DNA of 33,324 bases from Comamonadaceae bacterium (GTDB lineage Bacteria; Pseudomonadota; Gammaproteobacteria; Burkholderiales; Burkholderiaceae_C), in the NCBI GenBank assembly GCA_947508145.1, contig CANNRV010000004.1:1-33324 (forward strand). The letters are read 5' to 3'. Below, one piece after another: positions 17,318 through 26,269 of the stretch (positions are counted from its first letter, which is position 1; each line of letters opens with the position of its first letter). The translations under genes were made by a program, and so were the position numbers. The notes under the pieces are model-generated. The model did no database searches, was not told where the DNA came from, and saw only the letters and a list, made by a program, of their open reading frames with translations.

Positions 17318-18295
17318 TTATTTCAAACTCTCTTGTTCCATAAGCAGATAGGTATTGAAGGCATTCATGCGGTTAGCATACTTAAAAAGAGGTAAATTTG
17401 AAAATCTAGACCAATCGGTGCCCTCATAGGCCTCTTCAAACGAGAAGCCCTCGTCAAGTGCCCGTGACATGCTGGTACGTAAATATTGCAAATACTCCAG
17501 CGTGCGTTGCAGGTCTTGTGTGAAGTTTTGAGTAGCAGGCCCATGGCCAGGGACAGCCCACTGGACGTTCAAGAATGACAAAGATTTCAAGCCTTGTTGC
17601 CAATGTCGGCTGTCAGCCTGACCCACAAAGGGCACACGTTGGCGAAACATCAAGTCACCTGCGAACAGCACCTGTTGCTGAGGCAGATACACCACCAAGT
17701 CTTCCAAGGAATGGGCAGGGCCCAGATGCATGAGTTGAAACGACACGCCACCCAAGTTCAATGAGCGGTCAGCAGTCAGCCATTCATCAGCAAACACCAA
17801 TTGCGTTTGTGCATCCACCCAAGGTGCCAAGTCCACACGGGACGCGGCCAAACGTGCTTGCGCAGTTTCTGAATGAAGGTAGTTTTTGCCTGCTTCATGG
17901 GCCCATATGCGAGCGCCAGCCGCTTTGAACACCTGCAAGCCATAAATATGGTCGGCGTGAAAGTGGGTGACGATGACATCGGTCACAGGCAAGGAGGTGC
18001 GTTTCTTGATTTCTGCCAATAACTGCCTAGCCAAATCGGGCGAGCCCAGGGCATCGATCACCACCACCCTGTCATGGGTGATGACAAAGCCTGCATTGGA
18101 GATGAAATTGCGGTTGGCCGAACTGCCCAAGGCGGCCAATCCCTGGACAAAGAAGACCTGAGGCTGAAGCTCAATGGGACAAACCAAGCAGGTGTTAGGG
18201 GTTTCAGCAGCTTTTGTTAAAGGCGCCCACAGGAACACAGCCCACAAAGCAATTTTCATTAAACCAAGCAGCCAGTCTTGGCGCTTGTATTGCAT
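17318..18295 (-). CDS. MBL-fold hydrolase (SoxH-like)
   Basis: Signal peptide; THFHADHIYG metal motif; LGPAHSLEDLVVYLP; upstream of sox genes. Confidence 0.8.
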   Translation of the reverse strand: MQYKRQDWLLGLMKIALWAVFLWAPLTKAAETPNTCLVCPIELQPQVFFVQGLAALGSSANRNFISNAGFVITHDRVVVIDALGSPDLARQLLAEIKKRTSLPVTDVIVTHFHADHIYGLQVFKAAGARIWAHEAGKNYLHSETAQARLAASRVDLAPWVDAQTQLVFADEWLTADRSLNLGGVSFQLMHLGPAHSLEDLVVYLPQQQVLFAGDLMFRQRVPFVGQADSRHWQQGLKSLSFLNVQWAVPGHGPATQNFTQDLQRTLEYLQYLRTSMSRALDEGFSFEEAYEGTDWSRFSNLPLFKYANRMNAFNTYLLMEQESLK

Positions 18296-18298
18296 AAG

Positions 18299-18646
18299 TC
18301 AGCCCAAAGCTCGATAAGCCTTCAAGCCACCGGCGATGTAACGGGCGTTGACATAGCCCATTTGTCGCAAGGTGTTGGCGGACAAAGCGCCACGGTTGTT
18401 GGCATTACAGTAACAGAGCACGGTGGTATTCAAGTCGGGCAACACACCCTCGATGTTCATTTCCAACTTGCCGCGACTCACATGCATCGAGCCCGCCAAA
18501 TGGTCGGCGTCATGCTCTTCTTTGTCACGTATGTCCAGCGCCACCGCGCCCTGCACCAGCAGCGCATCCACTTGATCTGGCAAGACACTCTGCACTTGCG
18601 CCATGGCGGTATCTGCCATCTGTTGAAATTTCTGTGTATAGGCCAT
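18299..18646 (-). CDS. rhodanese-domain protein
   Basis: ALDIRDKEEHDADHLAGSMHVSRG, active loop CYCNANNRGA. Confidence 0.85.
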   Translation of the reverse strand: MAYTQKFQQMADTAMAQVQSVLPDQVDALLVQGAVALDIRDKEEHDADHLAGSMHVSRGKLEMNIEGVLPDLNTTVLCYCNANNRGALSANTLRQMGYVNARYIAGGLKAYRALG

Positions 18647-18663
18647 GTACGTCTTTCAAAACT

Positions 18664-19698
18664 TTAGTAACTCAGATGGGTGGACTTACCCCAAAACACA
18701 CGGAAGGCAAAAACGGTATACCCAATGATCACGGGTAACACCACCACCACGCCATAGAAAATCACCAACAAGGCTTCGGGCGAACTAGCGGCTTGCCAGA
18801 TATTGAGTTTGTCGATCACCAGCCAAGGGAACAAGCTGTAAGCCAAACCATAAAACGAAAGCAAGAACACACCCACCGTACTTGCAAAAGGAACCCCAGC
18901 TCCATATTGATTGCCTTGCGCGAACCGTGTGGGCAGGCGCGACAAACTGCGTCCAATGACAACAAACAAAGCCAATGTCACGGCGGGAATGGGCAAGAGC
19001 ATCAGCAAATTGGGAAAACTAAACCACTTGTCAAAAATGCGCTGACTGACCCATGGCGTGGCGATGGAAATAGCCAGCACGCCTGCAGCAGTCAACCACA
19101 GACTGTTTTTAGCCCAACGCACGGCATTGAGTTGCAAAAGGCCTTCGGTTTTCATGATCAGCCAGCTCGCACCCAGTAGACGGTAGGCAAACACCAAGCA
19201 AAAACCGATCAAGGCGCTGAATACATAAGCCGCTGTGTCGTGATTGAATCCAAGTATGAGTTGACCCAACATGAATCCTTGCGACCAAGATGCCAGCAGG
19301 GAGCCAATGTAAAAAGCTTTGTCCCACAAGGGCCGGTGATGCGCTTTGGCCTTGACCCGAAAGTCAAAAGCCACGCCACGCAGCGACAAGGCCACCAGCA
19401 TGAGCGCAACCGGCAGGTACAAAGCGCCCAAAATCACACCATGTGCCATGGGAAACCCCACCAGCAATACGCCCACACCCAACACCAACCAGGTTTCATT
19501 CGCATCCCAAAATGGGCCAATGCTGGCGATCATGGTGTCTTTGTGATCCAGCGTGTCGGCGCTGTCGAGCAACGCACCTACACCCAAGTCGTATCCGTCC
19601 AAAATAACGTAGGCCAACATGGACAGCGCCATGACCAAGGCAAACACCAGGGGCAGCCAACCGCTTGGGCTAGTCAAATCCACACCGAACTCAGACAT
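18664..19698 (-). CDS. cydB: cytochrome bd-type (CIO-like) ubiquinol oxidase subunit II
   Basis: LVFALVMALSMLAYVILDGYDLGVGAL, GPFWDANETWLVLGVGVLL. Confidence 0.93.
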   Translation of the reverse strand: MSEFGVDLTSPSGWLPLVFALVMALSMLAYVILDGYDLGVGALLDSADTLDHKDTMIASIGPFWDANETWLVLGVGVLLVGFPMAHGVILGALYLPVALMLVALSLRGVAFDFRVKAKAHHRPLWDKAFYIGSLLASWSQGFMLGQLILGFNHDTAAYVFSALIGFCLVFAYRLLGASWLIMKTEGLLQLNAVRWAKNSLWLTAAGVLAISIATPWVSQRIFDKWFSFPNLLMLLPIPAVTLALFVVIGRSLSRLPTRFAQGNQYGAGVPFASTVGVFLLSFYGLAYSLFPWLVIDKLNIWQAASSPEALLVIFYGVVVVLPVIIGYTVFAFRVFWGKSTHLSY

Positions 19699-21037
19699 GA
19701 CTCAGTCCTTTCATGTTGGCACTGGACTCCGCCCCACCGTTGACAGCTTTTCTGGCCAGGTAAAACACCACCGACACATAGGCAGACAAGAGCGCTGCGT
19801 AGAGCGTGAGGTACATCGCCAAGGACAGAGCGATGTTGGCTGGAGGCACTTGGGAAGCGGCTTGCGCCGTGGTTAGCAACCCATACACCAGCCAAGGTTG
19901 GCGACCTATTTCAGTGACATACCAGCCGGAAACCAAGGCCACCCACCCCGCAAATGTCATAGCCACCAAGACCATGGCGGTACGTTTGGACATGATTTTT
20001 TTGAATTTCAACTCGTAACTGGCAAACCAACTGACGGCCAGCATCAGCAGGCCCACACCGACCATGATGCGAAACGCCCAAAACACAGGTCCCACAGGTG
20101 GATGCTCGGCAAAGTCCTTGATGCCCTTGACCTCGCCGTTCCAATCGTGAGTCAGGTAAAAAGACGCCAATTTGGGAATAGCAATTTCAAATTTGTTGGA
20201 TTGCGTGGCTTGGTCAGGAATCGCAAACAACACGGCAGGCACACCTTGCTGTGTCTCCCAAATACCTTCCATCGCTGCCAACTTAGCGGGTTGGTGGTGC
20301 AAGGTATTCAAACCGTGCATATCGCCCACCAGTATTTGCACAGGTATCAAAGCAGCAGCCACAAACACACCGGTGCGCAACGCGGCCATGACATCTTTGG
20401 CGCGGTCGTTTTTCAGCCAACGGTAGGCGCTGATGCCTGCCAGCAAAAAAGAACCCGTCAAGCCCGAGGCCAAAAGCATGTGCGTCATGCGGTAGGGGAA
20501 AGACGGATTGAAAATGACCTCGAACCAACTGGTGACATGGGCTTGACCATTGATCATCTCGTAGCCAGCCGGTGTGTGCATCCAAGAGTTGAGCGCCAAA
20601 ATCCAAAATGCTGAAGCGGTGGTACCCAAGGCCACCAGCCAAGTGGCCAAGGTGTGCACGCCTTCGCTCACACGTCCGCGCCCGAACAACATGATGCCCA
20701 AAAATGTGGCTTCCAAAAAGAAAGCTGTCAGCACTTCATAAGCGAGCAATGGCCCCGCCACATTGCCCACGGTATTCATGAATCCTGGCCAATTGGTGCC
20801 AAACTGGAAACTCATGGTGATGCCACTGACCACACCCAGTGCAAAGGTCAGGGCAAAAATCTTGATCCAGAACTGGTAGGCGTCCATCCAATGCTGCTCA
20901 CCGGTCGCCACTAAGCGGGTTTTGAAAAACAACAAAAACCAGCCCATGGCTATGCTGATGGTGGGAAACAAAATATGAAAAGTGACATTCGCTGCAAACT
21001 GCAGGCGCGCCAGCACAACGGGATCAAGAGCGTCCAT
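19691..21037 (-). CDS. cydA: cytochrome bd-type (CIO-like, short Q-loop) ubiquinol oxidase subunit I
   Basis: LARLQFAANVTFHILFPTISIAMGW, GVVSGITMSFQFGTNWPGF; 8-nt overlap with cydB. Confidence 0.93.
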   Translation of the reverse strand: MDALDPVVLARLQFAANVTFHILFPTISIAMGWFLLFFKTRLVATGEQHWMDAYQFWIKIFALTFALGVVSGITMSFQFGTNWPGFMNTVGNVAGPLLAYEVLTAFFLEATFLGIMLFGRGRVSEGVHTLATWLVALGTTASAFWILALNSWMHTPAGYEMINGQAHVTSWFEVIFNPSFPYRMTHMLLASGLTGSFLLAGISAYRWLKNDRAKDVMAALRTGVFVAAALIPVQILVGDMHGLNTLHHQPAKLAAMEGIWETQQGVPAVLFAIPDQATQSNKFEIAIPKLASFYLTHDWNGEVKGIKDFAEHPPVGPVFWAFRIMVGVGLLMLAVSWFASYELKFKKIMSKRTAMVLVAMTFAGWVALVSGWYVTEIGRQPWLVYGLLTTAQAASQVPPANIALSLAMYLTLYAALLSAYVSVVFYLARKAVNGGAESSANMKGLSHV

Positions 21038-21045
21038 GTTTTATC

Positions 21046-21258
21046 TCATTCTGCAGGTGTTTCGGAATGGGTTTTGATAGCGCAGGTGCTGAAACCAAAC
21101 AGTGCGTAAGGCATGCAAATGCCCACGACACCGGTGACCAACACAATCACGCCCAGCCACGCCCATGGCCCCAGCACGCCAGTAGCCGCCAAAATGATCA
21201 GCGCCAATCCGGCGATGATGCGAAGAGCGCGGTCGATGCCGCCAACGTTTTGATTCAT
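21046..21258 (-). CDS. DUF2892 inner-membrane protein (YgaP C-terminal-like)
   Basis: MNQNVGGIDRALRIIAGLALIILAATGVLGPWAWLGVIVLVTGVVGICMPYALFGFSTC. Confidence 0.85.
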   Translation of the reverse strand: MNQNVGGIDRALRIIAGLALIILAATGVLGPWAWLGVIVLVTGVVGICMPYALFGFSTCAIKTHSETPAE

Positions 21259-21287
21259 GGTATTTCCTTGAAAGGTGATGGGTCTGT

Positions 21288-21743
21288 TTAAACCTTGAGC
21301 AACGCAGCGCTGACCCAACGCGCCAAATCGGGGGCCGACATCGCCCCAGGCTGTCTGGCAATTTCACGGCCACCCGCAAAAAGCGCCAAAGTAGGAATGC
21401 TGCGAATGCTGTACCTGGCCGCCAGGTTTTGCTCGTCCTCGGTATTGACTTTCACAAAGCGAGCTTGGCCTTGCATGTCTTGGCTGACCTTTTCATAGGC
21501 TGGCGCCATCATTCGGCAAGGGCCGCACCAAGGTGCCCAAAAGTCCACGACCATGGGCAATTCACTTTTGGCCAACTGGGCATTGAACGCTGTCTCACCC
21601 AGGTTGTCGGGTCGTGCATTCAACAATGAGGCGTGACAATTGCCGCAGTTCAACTCGGCTTGCAATTTGTCAGCAGGCACGCGGTTGGTGGCGTTGCAGT
21701 GCGGACATACCAAGTGCATTTTTTGAACATTGCTGTCGGTCAT
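21288..21743 (-). CDS. trxC: thioredoxin 2 (TrxC-type, N-terminal zinc-binding CXXC pairs)
   Basis: CPHCNATNRVPADKLQAELNCGNCH; VDFWAPWCGPCRMMAP. Confidence 0.92.
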   Translation of the reverse strand: MTDSNVQKMHLVCPHCNATNRVPADKLQAELNCGNCHASLLNARPDNLGETAFNAQLAKSELPMVVDFWAPWCGPCRMMAPAYEKVSQDMQGQARFVKVNTEDEQNLAARYSIRSIPTLALFAGGREIARQPGAMSAPDLARWVSAALLKV

Positions 21744-22363
21744 GGTTTCCTCGCGACGAATCCCACCAAAGCCGACATGCCACTGTGGCCTGCGCCCTCG
21801 GTGATGCTGGTTTCATAGGTTTCACAAACCTGAACTTCAAACCCTGCAAAGGCTTGTCTCAACAGGTCTTCGTCATACAGGTGCTCAATCTTGTCGGGGC
21901 CACCAGTTTTATAGGTCAGTTGGTTTTTGCCATAACCTTGGATCACCAACACGCCACCTGGTTTCAAACAGTCTTTGATTTTTTGAAACAGTTCAGAGCG
22001 TTCATCAGGTGTGGCAAATTGAAAAAAGATGCCCGCCACCAAGTCGTAATGTGCCGTGGGCCAATCGAAAGACTGCCAGTCGCTGCAGGTGAAATTCACA
22101 TTCGCTTGGTGCTTTTCAGCCAATGCCCGGGCTTTGACGATGGCCGGCGCTGAAAAGTCAAACGCGTCCACGGTGAAGCCTTGCTTGGCCAACCAGACGC
22201 TGTTGCGCCCTTCGCCATCGGCCAAAGCCAGTGCATGGCCCTTTCCCAGCAATGCGGCTTGGGACACCATAAAGGCGTTGGGCTCCTCACCAAACACATA
22301 GTCGGGCGTGGAAAAGCGCTTGTTCCACATCTCTTGGGGATAGGCGAATCCAGTCATGTTCAC
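21740..22363 (-). CDS. class I SAM-dependent methyltransferase
   Basis: ALALADGEGRNSVWLAKQGFTVDAFDFS motif I; 4-nt overlaps on both sides. Confidence 0.85.
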   Translation of the reverse strand: MNMTGFAYPQEMWNKRFSTPDYVFGEEPNAFMVSQAALLGKGHALALADGEGRNSVWLAKQGFTVDAFDFSAPAIVKARALAEKHQANVNFTCSDWQSFDWPTAHYDLVAGIFFQFATPDERSELFQKIKDCLKPGGVLVIQGYGKNQLTYKTGGPDKIEHLYDEDLLRQAFAGFEVQVCETYETSITEGAGHSGMSALVGFVARKP

Positions 22364-23238
22364 AGCGCGTTTAAAGGAATCTTGGCATAGGCAATGCCGT
22401 TATCTTCCTTGGGCGGCAGCTCTCCGGCACGGATGTTGATTTGCACCGCAGGCAGTATCAGCACCGGCATTTCCAAGGTGGCGTCGCGCTGGGTACGCAT
22501 CTCGACAAACTGCGCTTCGCTGATGCCGTCATGCACGTGTATGTTTTTGGCTTTTTGCTCGGCAACGGTGGTCTCAAACGCAACCGGTCTGTCACTGGGC
22601 GGATAGTCGTGGCACATGAACAAACGGGTCTCAGGCGGCAAACTCAGAATCTTGCGGGTAGAGGCGTACAAAGTTTTGGCGTCACCACCGGGAAAGTCGC
22701 AACGTGCGGTGCCCACATCGGGCATGAACAAGGTGTCGCCGACGAACACCGCATCGCCAAACTGATACGCCACGCAAGCCGGTGTGTGGCCCGGGACAAA
22801 CAGGGTGTGACCCGTCAAGCCGCCCACATGAATGGCTTCACCGTCCGCAAACAAATGGTCAAACTGTGAGCCATCAGGCTTGAATTCAGCTTCCATGTTG
22901 AAAATACCTTTGAACACTTTTTGCACGCCACCGATGTGGTCACCGATGGCGGTTTTGCCGCCGAGTTGCGCTTTCAGGTAAGGCGCAGCGCTCAAGTGGT
23001 CGGCGTGGGCATGGGTTTCCAAAATCCACTCAAGCTTCAAATTATTCGATTTGACGAATTCAATGACTTTGTCCGCTGACTTGTGACTGGTACGGCCCGA
23101 CTTGGGGTCGTAGTCCATGACCGAGTCGATGATGGCGCAGGCCGAGCCTGGTTTTTCAAAAACGACATAAGTCACTGTCCAGGTGGCGGGGTCAAAAATG
23201 CCGTGGACTTGCGGGTTGATATGGGCTGCTGTCATCAC
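22360..23238 (-). CDS. MBL-fold persulfide dioxygenase (ETHE1/Blh-like)
   Basis: LETHAHADHLSAAPYLK, GHTPACVAYQFGDAVFVGDTLFMPDVGTARCDFPGG, MCHDYPPSDR. Confidence 0.9.
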   Translation of the reverse strand: MMTAAHINPQVHGIFDPATWTVTYVVFEKPGSACAIIDSVMDYDPKSGRTSHKSADKVIEFVKSNNLKLEWILETHAHADHLSAAPYLKAQLGGKTAIGDHIGGVQKVFKGIFNMEAEFKPDGSQFDHLFADGEAIHVGGLTGHTLFVPGHTPACVAYQFGDAVFVGDTLFMPDVGTARCDFPGGDAKTLYASTRKILSLPPETRLFMCHDYPPSDRPVAFETTVAEQKAKNIHVHDGISEAQFVEMRTQRDATLEMPVLILPAVQINIRAGELPPKEDNGIAYAKIPLNAL

Positions 23239-23265
23239 AAACTCCTTTTGAATTAGATTTCTGAT

Positions 23266-23300
23266 AATATATTGACAAATATTTTGTTTGTCAATATACT
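23266..23300. promoter_or_regulatory. palindromic operator with two superimposed divergent sigma70-like promoters
   Basis: Arms TATATTGACAAA 23268-23279 / TTTGTCAATATA 23287-23298 (12/12 match, 7-nt spacer); plus: TTGACA 23272 -17- TATACT 23295; minus: TTGACA 23294 -17- TATATT 23271. Confidence 0.8.
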
Positions 23301-23337
23301 TTTCACATCTTCTTCAAAACAGCCAGGAAAACCGCCC

Positions 23338-23667
23338 ATGGACACCTCCACCTTGGACCTTGAAAAAATGAAAGCATCGGCAGGAAATGCTTGCCGACTC
23401 ATGAAAGTTCTCTCCAACCCCGACCGCTTGATGCTGCTGTGCCAGTTATCTCAAAGCGAAAAACGGGTCGGTGAGTTGGAAGAAATACTAGGCATTGTTC
23501 AACCTACCCTGTCGCAACAACTCACCGTATTACGTGAAGAAGAGTTGGTGACCACCCGCCGCGATGGCAAAAACATCTATTACCAGATCGCTAGCCCCCA
23601 AGCGCTGGCAGTCATGAACGTTTTGTTCGAACAATTTTGTGGGCCCAACGCAGGAGACAACACATGA
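23338..23667 (+). CDS. ArsR-family sulfide/persulfide-responsive repressor (BigR/SqrR/YgaV-like)
   Basis: wHTH VGELEEILGIVQPTLSQQLTVLREEELVTTRRDGKNIYYQI; two candidate sensor cysteines LLCQLS and FEQFCGP. Confidence 0.88.
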   Translation: MDTSTLDLEKMKASAGNACRLMKVLSNPDRLMLLCQLSQSEKRVGELEEILGIVQPTLSQQLTVLREEELVTTRRDGKNIYYQIASPQALAVMNVLFEQFCGPNAGDNT

Positions 23668-24107
23668 ATATCGATTGGACACATTTCACACCCTTCGCCT
23701 CTCTGACCGGCGGCATTATTTTGGGGGTGGCATCAGCCATTTTTATCCTGATCAACGGACGCATTTTGGGAATCAGCGGCATCTTAGGCGGCTTGTTGCC
23801 CCCTAAAGCCGGTGACACCACGTGGCGAATCGCATTCATGTTGGGATTGTTTGCAGCGCCTACGGTGTTCCACGCCGTTGTACCCGCCCAATTCATCACT
23901 GAACCCCGCATCGGTGCCACAGACTGGATGGTCGTCGCCGCCGGATTGCTTGTCGGCATTGGCACACGTTACGCATCAGGCTGCACCAGTGGTCACGGTG
24001 TTTGCGGTTTGTCCCGTTTATCGCCCCGCTCTTTGCTGGCCACCATGTCGTTCATGGGTGCGGGTTTTGCCATGGTCTACGTCATGCGCCATCTCTTTGT
24101 CATCTAA
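23664..24107 (+). CDS. YeeE/YedE-family (DUF395) membrane protein, subunit 1
   Basis: GIGTRYASGCTSGHGVCGLSRLSPRSLLATMSFMGAGF; ATGA overlap with the regulator. Confidence 0.9.
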   Translation: MNIDWTHFTPFASLTGGIILGVASAIFILINGRILGISGILGGLLPPKAGDTTWRIAFMLGLFAAPTVFHAVVPAQFITEPRIGATDWMVVAAGLLVGIGTRYASGCTSGHGVCGLSRLSPRSLLATMSFMGAGFAMVYVMRHLFVI

Positions 24108-24116
24108 GGAAAATAC

Positions 24117-24581
24117 ATGCTTCATAAAAACCATCTTTACCGCGTCGCTGAATTCAGCGTTGGCCTATTGTTCGGCATGGGTTTGATGCTTTCGGGCATG
24201 ACCGATCCCGGCAAAGTCATCGGATTTTTAGATTTGTTCGGCACTTGGGACCCTTCTCTCGCACTGGTGATGGGCGGCGCCATCATGGTGGGCTTTTTTG
24301 CCTTTACGGTTGCAAAAAAACGCACAACCACTTTCTTAGGTGGCGTTTTACGCCTACCTACCACCAACCGCATGGACAAACCTTTGGTGATCGGCAGTTT
24401 GCTGTTTGGTGCCGGTTGGGGCTTGGCCGGTTTTTGTCCGGGTCCTGCGCTGGTTTCTATGGCCGATGGCCAGCCTAAAGCGCTTGTGTTCGTGTTGGCC
24501 ATGTTGGTCGGCATGTTGGGCTTTGAATTGATGGACCGTTTTGTCCACGCCCCCCGCAAAGCCAAATTGAACGCAGCCTGA
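24117..24581 (+). CDS. YeeE/YedE-family (DUF395/DUF6691) membrane protein, subunit 2
   Basis: FGMGLMLSGMTDPGKVIGFLDLFGTWDPSLALVMGGA; LLFGAGWGLAGFCPGPA. Confidence 0.9.
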   Translation: MLHKNHLYRVAEFSVGLLFGMGLMLSGMTDPGKVIGFLDLFGTWDPSLALVMGGAIMVGFFAFTVAKKRTTTFLGGVLRLPTTNRMDKPLVIGSLLFGAGWGLAGFCPGPALVSMADGQPKALVFVLAMLVGMLGFELMDRFVHAPRKAKLNAA

Positions 24582-24601
24582 ACCTCACGATTGGAACCAT
24601 C

Positions 24602-26269
24602 ATGGACATCAAAGCACTCACCTCTCACCTTTCTATCAGCCCCCAAATCTTGGTTTCTGAGATGCAAGCTGTGGCGGACGCAGGTTTCAAAGCCATTATT
24701 TGCAACCGCCCGGATGGTGAAGGCCCTGATCAACCTGGTTTTCAAGAAATTGAAAATGCGGCCAAGCAATTCGGCATAGAGGCGAAATACCTGCCGGCTG
24801 AGTCAGGAAAGGTCACGGATGCCGATGGCAAATCTTTTGGTCAATTGCTACAAGTCATGCCCGGCCCTGTGTTGGCTTATTGCCGAACCGGTATGCGCTC
24901 GACCACCATGTGGGCTTTGTCGCAAGCGGGTGTCACACCTCTGCCGCAGATTTTGGAAGCCTCGCAAAAAGTGGGCTTTGACATGAAGGCCTTGGTGCAA
25001 CGTATCGCCAATGGCGGCAAAACCCCGACCGACCAAGCCGATGCCAGTCACGATGTGGTGATTGTCGGCGGCGGTGCTGCAGGCATTTCAGTAGCGTCGA
25101 GTTTGTTAGCCCGCAGTCCTTTGCTGGACATTGCCATCATCGATCCTGCAGATGCCCATTTCTATCAACCAGGCTGGACCATGGTGGGCGGCGGCATTTT
25201 CAAACCCGGTGAAACGGCCCGCACGATGGCCTCTGTCATTCCCACCGACGTGAGTTGGATCAAGGCGGCTGTGGCCGCATTCGAACCGGATAACAACCAA
25301 ATTATTTTGGAAGGTTGCCGTGTGGTGAAGTACAAGCAGTTGGTGGTGTGCCCCGGCTTGAAGCTGGACTGGCAAGGCATTGAAGGGTTGAATGAAACAT
25401 TGGGTCGCAACGGTGTGACTTCCAATTACCGTTTCGATCTGGCCCCCTACACCTGGGAGCTGGTGCAAAACTTGAAAGGCGGCAAAGCGCTGTTCACCCA
25501 GCCACCGATGCCCATCAAATGTGCTGGTGCGCCGCAAAAAGCCATGTACTTATCGGCCGACCATTGGACCCGCCAAGGTGTGTTGAACAACATCGACATC
25601 CAATTTTGCAATGCAGGTGCGGTGTTGTTTGGCGTGGCCGACTATGTGCCCGCCCTCATGGAATATGTGAAGAAATACCGCATCGGCCTGAACTTTGGTG
25701 AAACCTTGGTGGCCGTGGATGGCCCAGCACACAAAGCGACGTTCATGAAAAACCTAGCCAATGGCAGCAAAGAAAAAGTGGTGCGTGACTTCGACATGAT
25801 CCATGTGGTGCCGCCCCAAAAAGCCCCCGACTTTGTGCGTGTCAGCCCCCTTGCAGATGCCGCCGGTTGGGTCGATGTCGACCCGTCCAGCCTGCGCCAC
25901 AAAACGTATGCCAACGTGTTCGCGTTGGGCGATGCGGCCAACACCACCAACGCCAAAACCGCTGCGGCGGCACGCAAACAAGCGCCGGTGGTTGCACACA
26001 ATCTGTTGGTAGCTATGGGGCAATTGCAAGGTGAAGCCAAGTACGACGGTTACGGTTCCTGCCCTTTGACAGTCGAGCGCGGAAAGATTGTGCTCGCCGA
26101 GTTCACCTACGGCGGCAAGCTGGCCCCTAGCTTCCCTTCCTGGTTGATCGACGGCACCAAGCCTTCCGCTTTGGCCTGGTATTTAAAGGAACGCATCCTT
26201 CCCCCTATTTATTGGGAAGCCATGCTCAAAGGCCGTGAATGGATGGCGCAACCTGAAATGGTGGGCTGA
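24602..26269 (+). CDS. fusion of DUF442/TIGR01244 phosphatase-like domain and sulfide:quinone oxidoreductase-like flavoprotein
   Basis: N-term VADAGFKAIICNRPDGEGPDQPGF...AYCRTGMRST; C-term FAD GxGxxG (VVIVGGGAAGISVASSLL), QPGWTMVGGG, VFALGDAANTTNAKTAAAARKQAPVVA. Confidence 0.92.
   Translation: MDIKALTSHLSISPQILVSEMQAVADAGFKAIICNRPDGEGPDQPGFQEIENAAKQFGIEAKYLPAESGKVTDADGKSFGQLLQVMPGPVLAYCRTGMRSTTMWALSQAGVTPLPQILEASQKVGFDMKALVQRIANGGKTPTDQADASHDVVIVGGGAAGISVASSLLARSPLLDIAIIDPADAHFYQPGWTMVGGGIFKPGETARTMASVIPTDVSWIKAAVAAFEPDNNQIILEGCRVVKYKQLVVCPGLKLDWQGIEGLNETLGRNGVTSNYRFDLAPYTWELVQNLKGGKALFTQPPMPIKCAGAPQKAMYLSADHWTRQGVLNNIDIQFCNAGAVLFGVADYVPALMEYVKKYRIGLNFGETLVAVDGPAHKATFMKNLANGSKEKVVRDFDMIHVVPPQKAPDFVRVSPLADAAGWVDVDPSSLRHKTYANVFALGDAANTTNAKTAAAARKQAPVVAHNLLVAMGQLQGEAKYDGYGSCPLTVERGKIVLAEFTYGGKLAPSFPSWLIDGTKPSALAWYLKERILPPIYWEAMLKGREWMAQPEMVG

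Noticed and set aside
19240-20914. Long plus-strand ORFs opposite cydAB (up to 238 aa)
   Set aside because: Shadow ORFs: low-complexity His/Gln-rich translations without motifs.
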